DNA of 64,000 bases from Vibrio sp. JPW-9-11-11 (GCF_013369335.1 NZ_SZQJ01000010.1:26082-90081); one strand, 5' to 3'; counted from the stretch's first letter, positions 27,814-37,461 are shown. Program-made: numbers and translations. The notes: generated by a model from the letters alone, not told the origin.

Positions 27814-28236
27814 TTACAGACCTTCAATCATATGATCGATAGCGGCAACAATTTCGTCATCCGAACAGTCCATACAGGTGCCTCGGGCAGGCATCGCATT
27901 GAAACCATTGATTGCGTGGTTGTTGAGTACATCACGGCCTTGTGCGATACGCGGAGCCCAATCGCCAGCATCACCCGTTTTCGGTGCGCCACTCACGCCT
28001 GATGCGTGACAAGCAATACAGAAAGTCCCGTACACAGTTGCACCATCACGAGGACCGGTTGGTTCTGCTTTAACCGGTTCTGCCCCTGCTAGATACACAT
28101 CACCAACAGGTTTAATACGTTCAGCAATAGCATCATATTCTTCTTGGCTTACACTGGCTGCAAAAGAGGCGCTAGAAAAAGTGATTGCAGCGACCAAAGC
28201 GGTTAACATTTTTCGAGACATATCCATTAAACTCAC
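27814..28236 (-). CDS. Cytochrome c5
   Basis: A 140-residue periplasmic monohaem cytochrome. It has a signal peptide (about residues 1-27, ending SFAAS) and one haem site CIACH at residues 73-77; GFNAMPARGTCMDC holds the likely distal Met and a pair of cysteines that forms a disulfide in cytochrome c5. It carries electrons between the bc1 complex and oxidases. The first ATG could be at codon 1 or at MSRKML (codon 6), which gives a more usual signal peptide. It is convergent with rep. Confidence 0.9.
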   Translation of the reverse strand: MSLMDMSRKMLTALVAAITFSSASFAASVSQEEYDAIAERIKPVGDVYLAGAEPVKAEPTGPRDGATVYGTFCIACHASGVSGAPKTGDAGDWAPRIAQGRDVLNNHAINGFNAMPARGTCMDCSDDEIVAAIDHMIEGL

Positions 28237-28486
28237 TTTACATTCCTGAAGGTAAGTGCGTGCTTACCTGTTATTAGAGTGGGATTTGATCAACAGCGAC
28301 CAAAAGCGCGTAAAACCCTGAGTTGCTGTTAAATCAATGTAAATAATGGGTGATTATATCCTGTTAACTTGTTGCAATAAACAACAAGTTAACCGCTTGT
28401 AGACTAGTATCTAATGGGAAATAGGGGTTTATCACACTTTAATTGCCCAAAAAGGCGCCAACCGATAAAAAAAGTTTAAAAAGTAC

Positions 28487-28515
28487 TAGACGACATTGTG
28501 TGATATCCGTATTAT
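28487..28515 (+). promoter_or_regulatory. Promoter of the tRNA operon
   Basis: TAGACG (28487-28492) and TATTAT (28510-28515) are 17 bases apart. An AT-rich stretch with UP-element character lies upstream, and a GC-rich discriminator (CCACTCCGCC) follows, as usual for stringently controlled stable-RNA promoters. The rest of the 300-base gap back to cytochrome c5 shows nothing else. Confidence 0.6.
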
Positions 28516-28536
28516 TCCACTCCGCCGATAGGGCAT

Positions 28537-28613
<77 letters not shown>

Positions 28614-28646
28614 TTCGCTCAAAGGTATATCGGTGAAAAATATAGT

Positions 28647-28723
28647 GGTGGCTATAGCTCAGTTGGTAGAGCCCTGGATTGTGATTCCAGTTGTCGCGGG
28701 TTCAAGTCCCGTTAGCCACCCCA
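28647..28723 (+). tRNA. tRNA-His (anticodon GTG), copy 1
   Basis: Includes the extra 5' G of tRNA-His opposite the discriminator C. GGTGGCTATAGCTCAGTTGG is the 5' end, the anticodon arm CTGGATTGTGATTCCAG presents GTG, and CCA is encoded. It differs from copy 2 by one base in the T loop region (TTCAAGTCCC against TTCAAATCCC). Confidence 0.97.
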
Positions 28724-28780
28724 TTTATTTAGGTAACGTAAGTTTCCTGCTTTGATTAAAATCAGGGCAAAACATTAAGT

Positions 28781-28857
<77 letters not shown>

Positions 28858-28899
28858 CTATTTCGTTTTTCGCTATAGCGATGAACACTATAATTTGAT

Positions 28900-28976
28900 G
28901 GTGGCTATAGCTCAGTTGGTAGAGCCCTGGATTGTGATTCCAGTTGTCGCGGGTTCAAATCCCGTTAGCCACCCCA
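28900..28976 (+). tRNA. tRNA-His (anticodon GTG), copy 2
   Basis: Same structure as copy 1, starting 253 bases after it. His-Pro is present as a tandem duplicated unit; the spacers between the genes have diverged much more than the tRNAs. Confidence 0.97.
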
Positions 28977-29031
28977 TTAATCAAGGTAGCTTCGGTTTCC
29001 TATTGCGATTTAAGCGCAGTAAAACATAAGT

Positions 29032-29094
<63 letters not shown>

Positions 29095-29108
<14 letters not shown>

Positions 29109-29515
29109 CTATTGAAGCCCTAGTCGAAAGACTAGGGCTTTTTACTTTCTGGTATTTAGGATCTGATTCGAATCCTGAGTGGGGTTCGCCTGATGTTCAA
29201 GGAATGGCTCTTCACCGACCACAATTGAAGCCCTAGACTAGCCGTCCGCGACGAAAGACTAGGGCTTTTTACTATCTGTAATATAGTTAATTCGAACTCA
29301 AAGCGGGGTTCGTCTGATGTTCAAAGTATGTCTCTTCACCCAGCACTATTAAAAAGCTTCGTCAGAAATGATGAGGCTTTTTACTTTCTGGTATTTAGGG
29401 TCTGATTCGAATCCTGAGTGGGGTTCGCCTGACGTTCAAGGAATGGCTCTTCACCGACCACTATTAAAAAGCCTCAACTGGCCGTCTGCGTCACAAATTA
29501 CGGGGCTTTTTTGCT
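29095..29515 (+). repeat. Tandem repeats of the tRNA-Pro 3' end plus terminator (rtT-like)
   Basis: CTCTTCACCGACCA, the last 14 bases of tRNA-Pro, begins at 29095 (in the tRNA) and recurs at 29208 (exact), 29332 (degenerate, CTCTTCACCCAGCA) and 29447 (exact). The periods are 113, 124 and 115 bases. Each copy is followed by a hairpin with a T-run. The inter-copy part also repeats (TGGGGTTCGCCTGA, then GTTCAAGGAATGG). This mirrors the E. coli tyrT locus, where tandem repeats carry the 3' end of tRNA-Tyr and yield rtT RNA. No gene is encoded here. Confidence 0.85.
29112..29143 (+). terminator. Terminator of the tRNA operon
   Basis: AGCCCTAGTC pairs perfectly with GACTAGGGCT around a GAAA tetraloop, followed by TTTTTA. 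It lies directly after tRNA-Pro copy 2 and is the first of four related hairpins. Confidence 0.88.
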
Positions 29516-29522
29516 TGTGACA

Positions 29523-30059
29523 TTTCTCATACTCATATCGTCTTTATTTACTCTTTACGCATCAACCGCACTTTTCTTATCTACATTCCACAAAATTACA
29601 GTGGTCAATATCGCTAATAATGCGGTCTTTATCTAGCATATAGTTTGGTTAAATTGTGATAAACCTCAGATCATTATCTCAAAATTCATACTTTAATAGG
29701 TTTATGTTTTTTATTTGTTAAACACCCAATGTCGCATTGGAGTGAATTTATATTCATCCTTGGTTTCGTTTGTTTATAACCAAAAGTAGTAACAAATAAC
29801 TTGAAGCCTTTTATTTTAGGATGCCGCATTGATGATTGATTCTGGTTTGACCAATTGATCATCTAGCTGTTTTGCATATTTATTTTGCTTTAGTGCTTGG
29901 TTTTTGTTCGATTTCGACTTTTTATCCTATGTTTGTTGCTTTTCTGTGAATTATTTGCCAAATTGATGACCTTATAAATTGCCGTAACACTATGTCGGCA
30001 TGAATGGATTCACTTTTCAGACAGGGCAGAAAGCTGCCAAAGCAGTAGAGGTCTGGTTA
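29523..30059. other. AT-rich intergenic stretch, no gene seen
   Basis: About 540 bases between the tRNA-tail repeats and the peptide transporter operon. It is markedly AT-rich with no open frame, tRNA-like fold or terminator that I can support. It presumably holds the promoter of the transporter operon near its right end. Confidence 0.6.
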
Positions 30060-31775
30060 ATGTCACTCTTAGAAGTAAAAAACCTTCGTATTGAATACCC
30101 TTCGCGTCATGGGGTGCATGCCGCTGTCAAAGCGCTCTCTTTTAATATTGAGCGTGGCGAAATTGTCGGTGTGGTTGGCGAGTCGGGAGCAGGTAAATCG
30201 ACCGTGGGTAATGCGGTTATCGATTTACTTAGCCCTCCGGGACGTATCGCCAGCGGTGATGTGTATCTCGATGGTGAACTGATTTCCGGTCTCAAACCAG
30301 AGCAGATGCGCAAAGTGCGCGGATCCAAAATTGGATTTATCTTCCAAGATCCAATGACATCGCTTAATCCACTGTTTACGGTCGAGCATCAGTTAAAAGA
30401 GACGATCCACGCAAACATGAAGGTGTCGGATGAAGAGGCCTATCAGCGCGCTCTATCACTGATGCAGCAGGTAGGGATTCCTCAGCCGGAAAACCGTCTT
30501 AAACAGTATCCTCACCAGTTCTCTGGCGGCATGCGTCAGCGTGTGGTTATTGCCATTGCGCTTGCGGGCGAACCCGACCTGATCATTGCTGATGAACCAA
30601 CAACCGCATTGGATGTTTCGATCCAAGATCAAATCCTAACTTTGATTCGTGATTTGTGTATTAAGAATAACGTCGGCTGTATGTTGGTGACTCACGATAT
30701 GGGAGTGGTCTCAAACGTGACTGACCGCGTGGCGGTGATGTACCGCGGCGACCTCGTTGAGTTTGGACCAACGGCCAAAGTACTTGGCGACCCTGACCAC
30801 ACCTACACACGCAGCCTTATCTCGGCGGTACCGCGATCGGATATGAAACTCGATCGTTTCCCCTTAGTAAGTTATATCGAAGAAGCGGCGGAAATGAAGC
30901 CGCTAGACATTAAGAATCACTGGTTAGGTCAAAGCCAAGATGAGCGTGAATACACAGGTCCACTACTCAATGTTGAGAATGTTAACTTACGCTTCGTGAC
31001 CAAAGATTCGCTGTTTGAAAGTCGCCGCGAGTATGTCCAAGCATCTAACAATGTCAGTTTCGAAGTGTTCGAAGGTGAGACATTTGGTTTGGTAGGAGAG
31101 TCTGGCTCAGGTAAATCAACCATTGCGCGTGTGATTGCCGGTTTATACGCGCCAGACGAAGGTCGCGTGACATTCGAAGGTATTGACCTGACTGGTTTGA
31201 AGTCAGAGAAAGAACGTCGCCCAATGCGCCGTCAAATGCAGATGGTGTTTCAAAACCCATATACATCCATGAACCCACGCATGAAGGTGTTTGACATTAT
31301 TGCCGAACCGATTCGTTTTCATAAGTTGACCAATAGCGAGACGGAAACGCGCCAAATCGTCAACGACTTGCTTGAGCACGTGGGTTTGGGACATATGGCA
31401 GGCGTTAAATACCCGCACGAGTTTTCTGGTGGTCAGCGTCAACGTATCTCGATTGCTCGCGCTTTAGCGACGCGACCACGCTTGTTGATTTGTGATGAAC
31501 CGACGTCTGCTTTGGATGTGTCGGTACAAGCGCAGATCCTAAACCTACTCAAAGATTTACAAGATGAGTTAAATCTCACCATGCTGTTTATCAGCCATGA
31601 CCTTCCGGTGATTCGCCAAATGTGTGACCGAGTGGGGGTAATGCAAATGGGGACCTTGCTCGAAGTTGCACCGACAGAGCAGCTGTTTGGCTCACCTCAG
31701 CATGAGTACAGCAAGCAATTGATTTCTCTGATGCCAGAATTTACCGGTTTAAGAGAAAAGATAAAAACGGCGTAA
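30060..31775 (+). CDS. Peptide ABC transporter ATPase, two nucleotide-binding domains fused
   Basis: A 571-residue protein that joins DppD-like and DppF-like halves. Each half has Walker A (GESGAGKST near residue 39 and GESGSGKST near residue 348), a signature (SGGMRQR, SGGQRQR) and Walker B (LIIADEPT, LLICDEPT). Oligopeptide-type C-terminal regions follow each domain (the first with HTYTRSLISAVP, the second HEYSKQLISLMP). The ATG at 30060 is preferred because TAGAGG lies upstream and MSLLEVKNL is a usual start. It powers uptake with the two permeases and binding protein that follow. The ATPase-first order is less common. Confidence 0.92.
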   Translation: MSLLEVKNLRIEYPSRHGVHAAVKALSFNIERGEIVGVVGESGAGKSTVGNAVIDLLSPPGRIASGDVYLDGELISGLKPEQMRKVRGSKIGFIFQDPMTSLNPLFTVEHQLKETIHANMKVSDEEAYQRALSLMQQVGIPQPENRLKQYPHQFSGGMRQRVVIAIALAGEPDLIIADEPTTALDVSIQDQILTLIRDLCIKNNVGCMLVTHDMGVVSNVTDRVAVMYRGDLVEFGPTAKVLGDPDHTYTRSLISAVPRSDMKLDRFPLVSYIEEAAEMKPLDIKNHWLGQSQDEREYTGPLLNVENVNLRFVTKDSLFESRREYVQASNNVSFEVFEGETFGLVGESGSGKSTIARVIAGLYAPDEGRVTFEGIDLTGLKSEKERRPMRRQMQMVFQNPYTSMNPRMKVFDIIAEPIRFHKLTNSETETRQIVNDLLEHVGLGHMAGVKYPHEFSGGQRQRISIARALATRPRLLICDEPTSALDVSVQAQILNLLKDLQDELNLTMLFISHDLPVIRQMCDRVGVMQMGTLLEVAPTEQLFGSPQHEYSKQLISLMPEFTGLREKIKTA

Positions 31776-31863
31776 GTCGTCGATCTTACCCAGACTTCTG
31801 GGTGAATAAACAGAAGCAAACACAACAACTAGGGATAGAAAATCCCGCATAAGGAGTTATGCA

Positions 31864-33414
31864 ATGAAAACCATGAAAAGCAAACTAGCAGTGGCTTTAA
31901 TGGCAGCTGGCCTTAGCTTGAGCGCAGCTGCAGCAGATATCACCGTCGCTTATGACGCAGATCCAGTATCACTTGACCCGCATGAGCAGCTTTCTGGCGG
32001 CACACTGCAAATGTCTCACATGGTGTTTGATCCACTAGTTCGTTACACACAGAAGTTAGATTTTGAACCTCGCCTTGCAGAGAAATGGGAACGTGTTGAT
32101 GACACCACTTTCCGTTTCAAACTGCGTGAAGGGGTGAAGTTCCACTCTGGTAATGAACTAACCGCTGATGATGTGGTTTGGACGTTTGAGCGTCTGAAAG
32201 ACTCTCCAGATTTTAAAGCAATCTTCGAACCGTATGAGAAGATGGTTAAAGTTGACGATTACACGGTAGAGCTTGTTTCCAAAGGTGCTTACCCTCTGGT
32301 TCTTCAAACAGCAACTTACATCTTCCCAATGGACAGCAAGTTCTACTCTGGTACAACGGCTGACGGCAAAGACAAAGGCGAAGTAGTTAAGCACGGTAAT
32401 TCTTTTGCTTCAACTAACGTATCAGGTACGGGTCCGTTCGTTGTGACTTCTCGTGAGCAAGGTGTAAAAGTAGAATTTGAACGTTTTGATGGTTACTGGG
32501 ACAAGGACACGGGTAACGTAGACAAACTCACTCTAGTACCAATCAAAGAAGACGCCACTCGCGTTGCAGCACTTCTATCTGGTGATGTCGATATGATTGC
32601 ACCAGTGGCTCCAAACGACCACAAGCGTGTAAAAAATGCGAAAGGCGTTGACCTAGTGACGCTACCAGGCACACGTATCATTACGTTCCAAATGAACCAA
32701 AACAGCAACGAAGCTCTGAAAGACGTGCGTGTTCGTCAGGCTATTGTTCACGCTATCAACAACGAAGGTATCGTGAAGAAAATCATGAAAGGCTTCGCGA
32801 CAGCGGCTGGTCAGCAAGGCCCTGAAGGCTATGCCGGTTACAGCGCAGATCTTATGCCTCGTTACGATCTTAAGAAAGCAAAAGCTTTGATGAAAGAAGC
32901 GGGTTACGAAAACGGCTTTACGCTATCTATGATGGCGCCAAACAACCGTTACGTAAACGACGCGAAAATTGCTCAAGCGGCTGCGGCAATGCTATCTAAG
33001 ATTGGTATCAAGGTTGATCTGAAGACCATGCCTAAAGCGCAATACTGGCCTGAGTTCGACAAATGTGCGGCAGACATGTTGATGATCGGTTGGCACTCTG
33101 ATACCGAAGATTCAGCGAACTTCTCTGAGTTCCTAACCATGACGCGTAACGAAGAGTCAGGTAAAGGTCAGTACAACTGTGGCCACTACTCGAATGCAGA
33201 AGTGGACAAGTTAGTGATGGATTCAAACGTAGAAACGGATCCTGCTAAGCGTGCTGCCATGCTGCAAAAAGTAGAAGCAACACTGTACAACGAAGCAGCG
33301 TTTGTACCTCTACACTGGCAGAACCTAGCGTGGGGCGCAAAATCTAACGTCGACATTGCTCCAATCGTAAACGCGATGAACTTCCCTTACTTCGGCGACC
33401 TAGTGGTTAAGTAA
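31864..33414 (+). CDS. Periplasmic peptide-binding protein (SBP family 5)
   Basis: A 516-residue solute-binding protein. The signal peptide covers about residues 1-24 (LAVALMAAGLSLSAAAAD). The mature part has family-5 signatures: VSLDPHEQLSGGTLQMSHMVFDPLV, LREGVKFHSGNELTADDVVWTFERL and DVRVRQAIVHAIN. Related proteins (DppA, OppA) bind di- or oligopeptides; some bind haem, nickel or sugars, so the ligand is inferred only as peptide-like. AAGGAG precedes the ATG. A terminator-like hairpin after the stop would let this gene be expressed above the permeases, as is usual for binding proteins. Confidence 0.93.
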   Translation: MKTMKSKLAVALMAAGLSLSAAAADITVAYDADPVSLDPHEQLSGGTLQMSHMVFDPLVRYTQKLDFEPRLAEKWERVDDTTFRFKLREGVKFHSGNELTADDVVWTFERLKDSPDFKAIFEPYEKMVKVDDYTVELVSKGAYPLVLQTATYIFPMDSKFYSGTTADGKDKGEVVKHGNSFASTNVSGTGPFVVTSREQGVKVEFERFDGYWDKDTGNVDKLTLVPIKEDATRVAALLSGDVDMIAPVAPNDHKRVKNAKGVDLVTLPGTRIITFQMNQNSNEALKDVRVRQAIVHAINNEGIVKKIMKGFATAAGQQGPEGYAGYSADLMPRYDLKKAKALMKEAGYENGFTLSMMAPNNRYVNDAKIAQAAAAMLSKIGIKVDLKTMPKAQYWPEFDKCAADMLMIGWHSDTEDSANFSEFLTMTRNEESGKGQYNCGHYSNAEVDKLVMDSNVETDPAKRAAMLQKVEATLYNEAAFVPLHWQNLAWGAKSNVDIAPIVNAMNFPYFGDLVVK

Positions 33415-33428
33415 TTAGGTTGAAGTAA

Positions 33429-33468
33429 GTTGGGTACCTGCCATGGTGTAGGTGCCCAACGATTTTTT
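33429..33468 (+). terminator. Attenuator-like hairpin between binding protein and permease genes
   Basis: GTTGGGTACC pairs with GGTGCCCAAC (one T-G) around a 12-base loop, followed by GATTTTTT. Inside an operon such a structure probably causes partial termination and stabilises the upstream mRNA. Confidence 0.65.
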
Positions 33469-33579
33469 GGTGCTTAGCTTTGTTTCAGTCGGGTTGAGTG
33501 CCATTTTTAAGACTGAAAGTTGCGAACGACATAGTTCGATTTCGCAGACTGAATTCCATGGAAAGTAAAGGGGCAAGGA

Positions 33580-34557
33580 ATGTTTTCGTTTCTGGTCAAG
33601 CGCCTGTTTCAGGCACTGATAGTGATGTTTGTGATCAGTTTAGTGGCGTTTGCCATTCAGGATAACCTTGGCGACCCTCTGCGTGAGCTGGTTGGTCAGT
33701 CGGTTTCTGAAGCAGAGCGTCAAGCTTTGCGTGATGAGTTAGGCCTGAACGATCCCTTCATTACAAAATACACACGCTTTGTAGGCAATGCGATACAAGG
33801 TGATTTAGGTACTTCTTATTTCTTCAAGCGCCCTGCGGTTGAGGTGATTCTGGATAAACTGGTTGCCACACTCGAACTGGTGTTTGGGGCAACACTGATT
33901 ATTATATTTTTCTCAATCCCTCTCGGTGTTTACTCGGCAATTCACCCAAAAAGTGTGTTCACTAAGGTAGTGATGGCAGGTAGTAGTATCGGTATCTCTA
34001 TTCCGGTGTTTTTGACCGCCATCATGTTGATGTATGTGTTTTCGATAGAGTTAGGTTGGCTGCCGTCCTATGGACGCGGCGAAACCTCTAATGTGTTGGG
34101 CTGGGAATCTGGCTTCTTCACCCTAGATGGACTCGCGCACCTGATTTTGCCATGTATTGCACTGGCTTCTATTATGCTGCCGCTGTTTATTCGCTTGGTA
34201 CGCTCTGAGATGCTGGAAGTATTGAGTTCTGAGTACATCAAGTTTGGTAAAGCGAAAGGCTTGGCGCTGAACAAGATCTATTACCAACACGCGCTGAAAA
34301 ATACCATGTTACCGGTACTCACCGTTGGTGGTGTACAGATTGGTACTATGGTTGCCTACACCATCTTGACTGAGACCGTTTTCCAGTGGCCAGGCACTGG
34401 TTTCCTTTTCCTTGAAGCTATTAACCGTGTGGATACACCGCTTATCACCGCTTACGTAATTTTTGTTGGCCTGATATTCGTTGTCACTAACACTATTGTT
34501 GATTTGCTGTACGGCATCATCAACCCAACCGTTAATTTGACAGGTAAAGGAGCATAA
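33580..34557 (+). CDS. Peptide ABC transporter permease (DppB/OppB-type)
   Basis: A 325-residue inner-membrane protein with about six helices. The N-terminus FLVKRLFQALIVMFVISLVAF and the sequence LRELVGQSVSEAERQALRDELGL fit the DppB/OppB family. The EAA loop that contacts the ATPase is SSEYIKFGKAKGLALNKIYYQH, visible through KAKGL and the conserved HALKN. AAAGGGG is the Shine-Dalgarno. The second permease gene starts 2 bases after the stop, so translation is probably coupled. Confidence 0.93.
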   Translation: MFSFLVKRLFQALIVMFVISLVAFAIQDNLGDPLRELVGQSVSEAERQALRDELGLNDPFITKYTRFVGNAIQGDLGTSYFFKRPAVEVILDKLVATLELVFGATLIIIFFSIPLGVYSAIHPKSVFTKVVMAGSSIGISIPVFLTAIMLMYVFSIELGWLPSYGRGETSNVLGWESGFFTLDGLAHLILPCIALASIMLPLFIRLVRSEMLEVLSSEYIKFGKAKGLALNKIYYQHALKNTMLPVLTVGGVQIGTMVAYTILTETVFQWPGTGFLFLEAINRVDTPLITAYVIFVGLIFVVTNTIVDLLYGIINPTVNLTGKGA

Positions 34558-34559
34558 TT

Positions 34560-35498
34560 ATGAGTCAAACAATGGCTGCTCCTTCTCGTTGGGAGCGTTT
34601 CAAACAATCGGATTTTCTGTATTACTTTAAGCGCGATAAAGTTGCGATGGCGAGTTTTACGGTCTTCATGCTGTTTTTGGTGATGGCGCTGTCTGCACCA
34701 ATCATTGCCCCTACCGACCCTTATGATCTCTCTTCAATAGATATCCTCGATTCTGAGTTACCTCCGTCATGGATGGAAGACGGCGATGAACGTTTCTTAT
34801 TGGGTACCGATGAGCAGGGTCGTGATATTTTTTCGACCATTCTTTATGGTTCACGTTTATCGCTTGCGATTGGCTTTTTAGCGGTCGGCTTGCAGTTAAT
34901 ACTAGGGATCGTGATTGGCCTATCAGCAGGTTACTTCGGTGGTCGTATCGATAGCTTCTTGATGCGCTTTGCTGATGTGCAGTTATCATTCTCAACCATG
35001 ATGGTGGCGATCATCGTCTCGGCGATCTTCAAGGCCAGCTTCGGCAGCGACTTCTACAGTCAGTACGCGGTGGTGATGCTGGTGGTGATCATCGGTGTGG
35101 CTGAGTGGCCGCAATACGCACGTACCATTCGAGCGTCGGTACTAGCAGAGAAGAAGAAAGAGTATGTTGAAGCGGCGCGCGTGATGGGCTTTAAAGCGCC
35201 ACGTATTATGTTCCGCCACATATTGCCAAACTGTTTATCTCCAATCTTGGTTATTTCGACAGTGCAGGTGGCAAACGCGATTATGTCGGAGGCGGCACTT
35301 TCTTTCCTTGGACTAGGTTTGCCTGTAGACCAACCTTCGTTGGGGGCGCTAATTAGTATTGGATTTAACTACATTTTCTCTGGTGCGTGGTGGATTACCG
35401 CCTTTCCTGGAGTGGTGCTGGTCACATTAGTTCTGGTGATCAACTTGCTGGGTGACTGGCTACGAGACGTATTTAACCCAAAAATCTACAAAGGGTGA
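34560..35498 (+). CDS. Peptide ABC transporter permease (DppC/OppC-type)
   Basis: A 312-residue inner-membrane protein. The N-terminal cytoplasmic segment and first helix are followed by LLGTDEQGRDIFSTILYGSR, the signature of the OppC/DppC N-terminal domain. The EAA loop is KKKEYVEAARVMGFKAPRIMF with RHILPN. It pairs with the preceding permease to form the membrane channel. It is the last gene of the operon and is followed by a clear terminator. Confidence 0.93.
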   Translation: MSQTMAAPSRWERFKQSDFLYYFKRDKVAMASFTVFMLFLVMALSAPIIAPTDPYDLSSIDILDSELPPSWMEDGDERFLLGTDEQGRDIFSTILYGSRLSLAIGFLAVGLQLILGIVIGLSAGYFGGRIDSFLMRFADVQLSFSTMMVAIIVSAIFKASFGSDFYSQYAVVMLVVIIGVAEWPQYARTIRASVLAEKKKEYVEAARVMGFKAPRIMFRHILPNCLSPILVISTVQVANAIMSEAALSFLGLGLPVDQPSLGALISIGFNYIFSGAWWITAFPGVVLVTLVLVINLLGDWLRDVFNPKIYKG

Positions 35499-35538
35499 TC
35501 CAAGCCTAAGATTTCAATATAAAAATCTCACTACACTA

Positions 35539-35569
35539 AGAGCCGTCATTCATTGCGGCTCTTTTTTTG
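35539..35569 (+). terminator. Rho-independent terminator of the peptide transporter operon
   Basis: AGAGCCG pairs with CGGCTCT around a 10-base loop and is followed by seven T residues. Confidence 0.85.
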
Positions 35570-35677
35570 CATTCTCAATAACGACGTTCTATAACGTCAA
35601 TAAGAGAGCGGTAGTAAACAGCATCAGTGAACCAACACGGGTTTAGTTTGAACAGTATGGGTATCAATATGGCATCA

Positions 35678-36574
35678 ATGCCGAACAAAACGTATTGGAA
35701 GCAATGGACACTCTTAGCGGCATTAGCTGTACCATTTTGGTCACCCGCAGTATTGGCGGAAGAATTTCTCTGTGATGCGACACAAGCATCAACCAACCAA
35801 TTGCCTGTGCTTGATACAAATTGTCCTGTTGGCAACGGATTGTGGGGTAAGTCCCCCCCTAAAGGGTCACAGTCGACCTTTTGGATCCAGTGTGGTGTCT
35901 TTGGGCAGCCTTTATCTTTGCCTAAGGCGAAGCTTCTGTATAAGCAAATTAGTACCGATGTTTGGGCCAAACCCGAAGGCAAAGCCTATCGTTGCCTAAT
36001 CGGGCCTTACAATGATTTCGCTATCGCAAAGCAAGAGCTGGCCAAGATTCAGACCGAACCCGGTTATAAACAGGCGTTTATTCGTGAGGTCGTAAAAGGT
36101 GCCCCCGCGAAAGCACCCAAGCCTATGACCAAGCCAGTGACAACGCCTAAACCGGCCAAGCAAGCGACAACCGTGATCCCTGCGCCAGTCAAAGCTCAGC
36201 CAGTTGCCGCCCCGCCAACCAAGGCGCAGAATCAAGGCGAAAAAGAAGTGACGATTCGTTTGAGTACTAAGGTCGCTGGAGTTGAATACAAGGTGCCCTA
36301 TGCGATGTTTAGCGACGATCAGTTCTACATGGAGCATGAGCTGCCTTGGAACCGGATGGACTATCAAGGTGCGTACAAGATGTGTCAGCGCCTGGGAATG
36401 CGCTTGGCAACGCCGCAAGAGTGGCAAGCGCTGCTTGACTCAGGCATGATGGCCAAGGCTAAATGGCCGATGCACCTTCCTTACTGGGGCGCGGAACGCA
36501 CTGGGCTATTTACGAGCGGTAAAGTGAATCAGCTCAAAGGAACGTCGTTGCTTAACGTGATATGTGTCAATTGA
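35678..36574 (+). CDS. Exported protein with SPOR domain and C-terminal SUMF1-like region
   Basis: Not assigned to a named gene. From the ATG at 35678 it has about 298 residues; a GTG at 35627 would add 17, and no start has a good Shine-Dalgarno. A signal peptide (WTLLAALAVPFWSPAVLA|EE) is clear. Next comes a SPOR-like peptidoglycan-binding region (FWIQCGVFGQPLSLPKAKLL ... YRCLIGPYNDFAIAKQEL), a Pro/Lys/Ala-rich linker, and a C-terminal part (MDYQGAYKMCQRLGMRLATPQEWQALL with later PYWGAE) like the FGE-sulfatase/lectin fold. It is probably an envelope protein at septa or the cell wall. Confidence 0.72.
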   Translation: MPNKTYWKQWTLLAALAVPFWSPAVLAEEFLCDATQASTNQLPVLDTNCPVGNGLWGKSPPKGSQSTFWIQCGVFGQPLSLPKAKLLYKQISTDVWAKPEGKAYRCLIGPYNDFAIAKQELAKIQTEPGYKQAFIREVVKGAPAKAPKPMTKPVTTPKPAKQATTVIPAPVKAQPVAAPPTKAQNQGEKEVTIRLSTKVAGVEYKVPYAMFSDDQFYMEHELPWNRMDYQGAYKMCQRLGMRLATPQEWQALLDSGMMAKAKWPMHLPYWGAERTGLFTSGKVNQLKGTSLLNVICVN

Positions 36575-36577
36575 TCG

Positions 36578-36614
36578 AAACCACAGTGGTGACACGACTA
36601 CTGCGGTTTTTTTT
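36578..36614 (+). terminator. Rho-independent terminator after the SPOR protein gene
   Basis: AAACCACAGTGGT pairs with ACTACTGCGGTTT with two mismatches and is followed by eight T in a row (broken later). The stem overlaps the 3' end of the convergent coiled-coil gene. Confidence 0.7.
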
Positions 36615-37356
36615 CGGCTTCGTTAAGCAGTTCTAGGTATTTTTTCTCAACAAACTCTTTTTCTTTATTGAGGTGGTGGAGTTGCTGCTGGGATGCTTCT
36701 AACTCTGCCGCCAGTGCTTCCGTATCGCCTTTTGCCGATAACTGGCTTTGGTACTGCTCGATTTTCTCGAGTAGCTGCTGTTTCTCCTGCTGGAATGCTT
36801 TGGCGAGATTGTCGACCCCTCCTGACTCACTGATCTGAATGTACTCTTGTTCGAGTTGTTCAAATTGCTTTTCGAGTTGCTGCTTTTCCATCTGTAGGCT
36901 TTCTACCGTGTCATTTTGCTGCATTAATTTGCCTTTAGCGCGCTTTAAGCCTTTCACGCTTATGTCTAAGTCTCCTTTAAGTTTTTTGATTAAGCGGTGT
37001 GATTTATTCAGCTTTTGATTGAGCTCGTTGATAGACGCTTGCTCTTGTTCGCTGAGATCTTGTTTGGCGGCTTTAATTTGAGACACTTGAGATTCGAGCG
37101 CTTGCTGAATGATGATTAAGTCATTAAGTGTGTCGTTATTGTCAGCGGTATAGTTGAGGGCTTGGTCAACGGATTGCTGACAAAGGTCATAGGTTGCTCG
37201 GTCGAGCTCGCGATCGTTGACCACTTGGCGTGCAAAGTGGCGAAACTCACGCAAAATGAGCAACAAAATAATGAACCACGCTAGTAGAACCAGTAGGCCA
37301 AAGTCAATCGCGAGTGCGACGAGGTTGTCGGCGCTTAGCAGTGGCGATAAATCCAT
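36598..37356 (-). CDS. Membrane-anchored coiled-coil protein of unknown function
   Basis: A 252-residue protein. One membrane helix lies near the N-terminus (about residues 16-38, VALAIDFGLLVLLAWFIILLL), followed by almost 200 residues of charged, Gln/Glu/Lys-rich heptad sequence, which predicts a long coiled coil. The ATG at 37356 is chosen because GAGGGA lies just upstream; a TTG seven codons earlier is possible. No enzyme motif is present. It is divergent from a response-regulator gene 105 bases away, and the two may share function, but this is only inference from position. Confidence 0.7.
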   Translation of the reverse strand: MDLSPLLSADNLVALAIDFGLLVLLAWFIILLLILREFRHFARQVVNDRELDRATYDLCQQSVDQALNYTADNNDTLNDLIIIQQALESQVSQIKAAKQDLSEQEQASINELNQKLNKSHRLIKKLKGDLDISVKGLKRAKGKLMQQNDTVESLQMEKQQLEKQFEQLEQEYIQISESGGVDNLAKAFQQEKQQLLEKIEQYQSQLSAKGDTEALAAELEASQQQLHHLNKEKEFVEKKYLELLNEAEKKPQ

Positions 37357-37461
37357 TCCATCCCTCAAAATTTGCAAGCAAGATCGAGGTTAAGTTTAGT
37401 TGAGTGGGAAAAATGTGCCTATAATTTAGACAGTTCTGCTTGGTTTAGGTAAAAGCGCACA

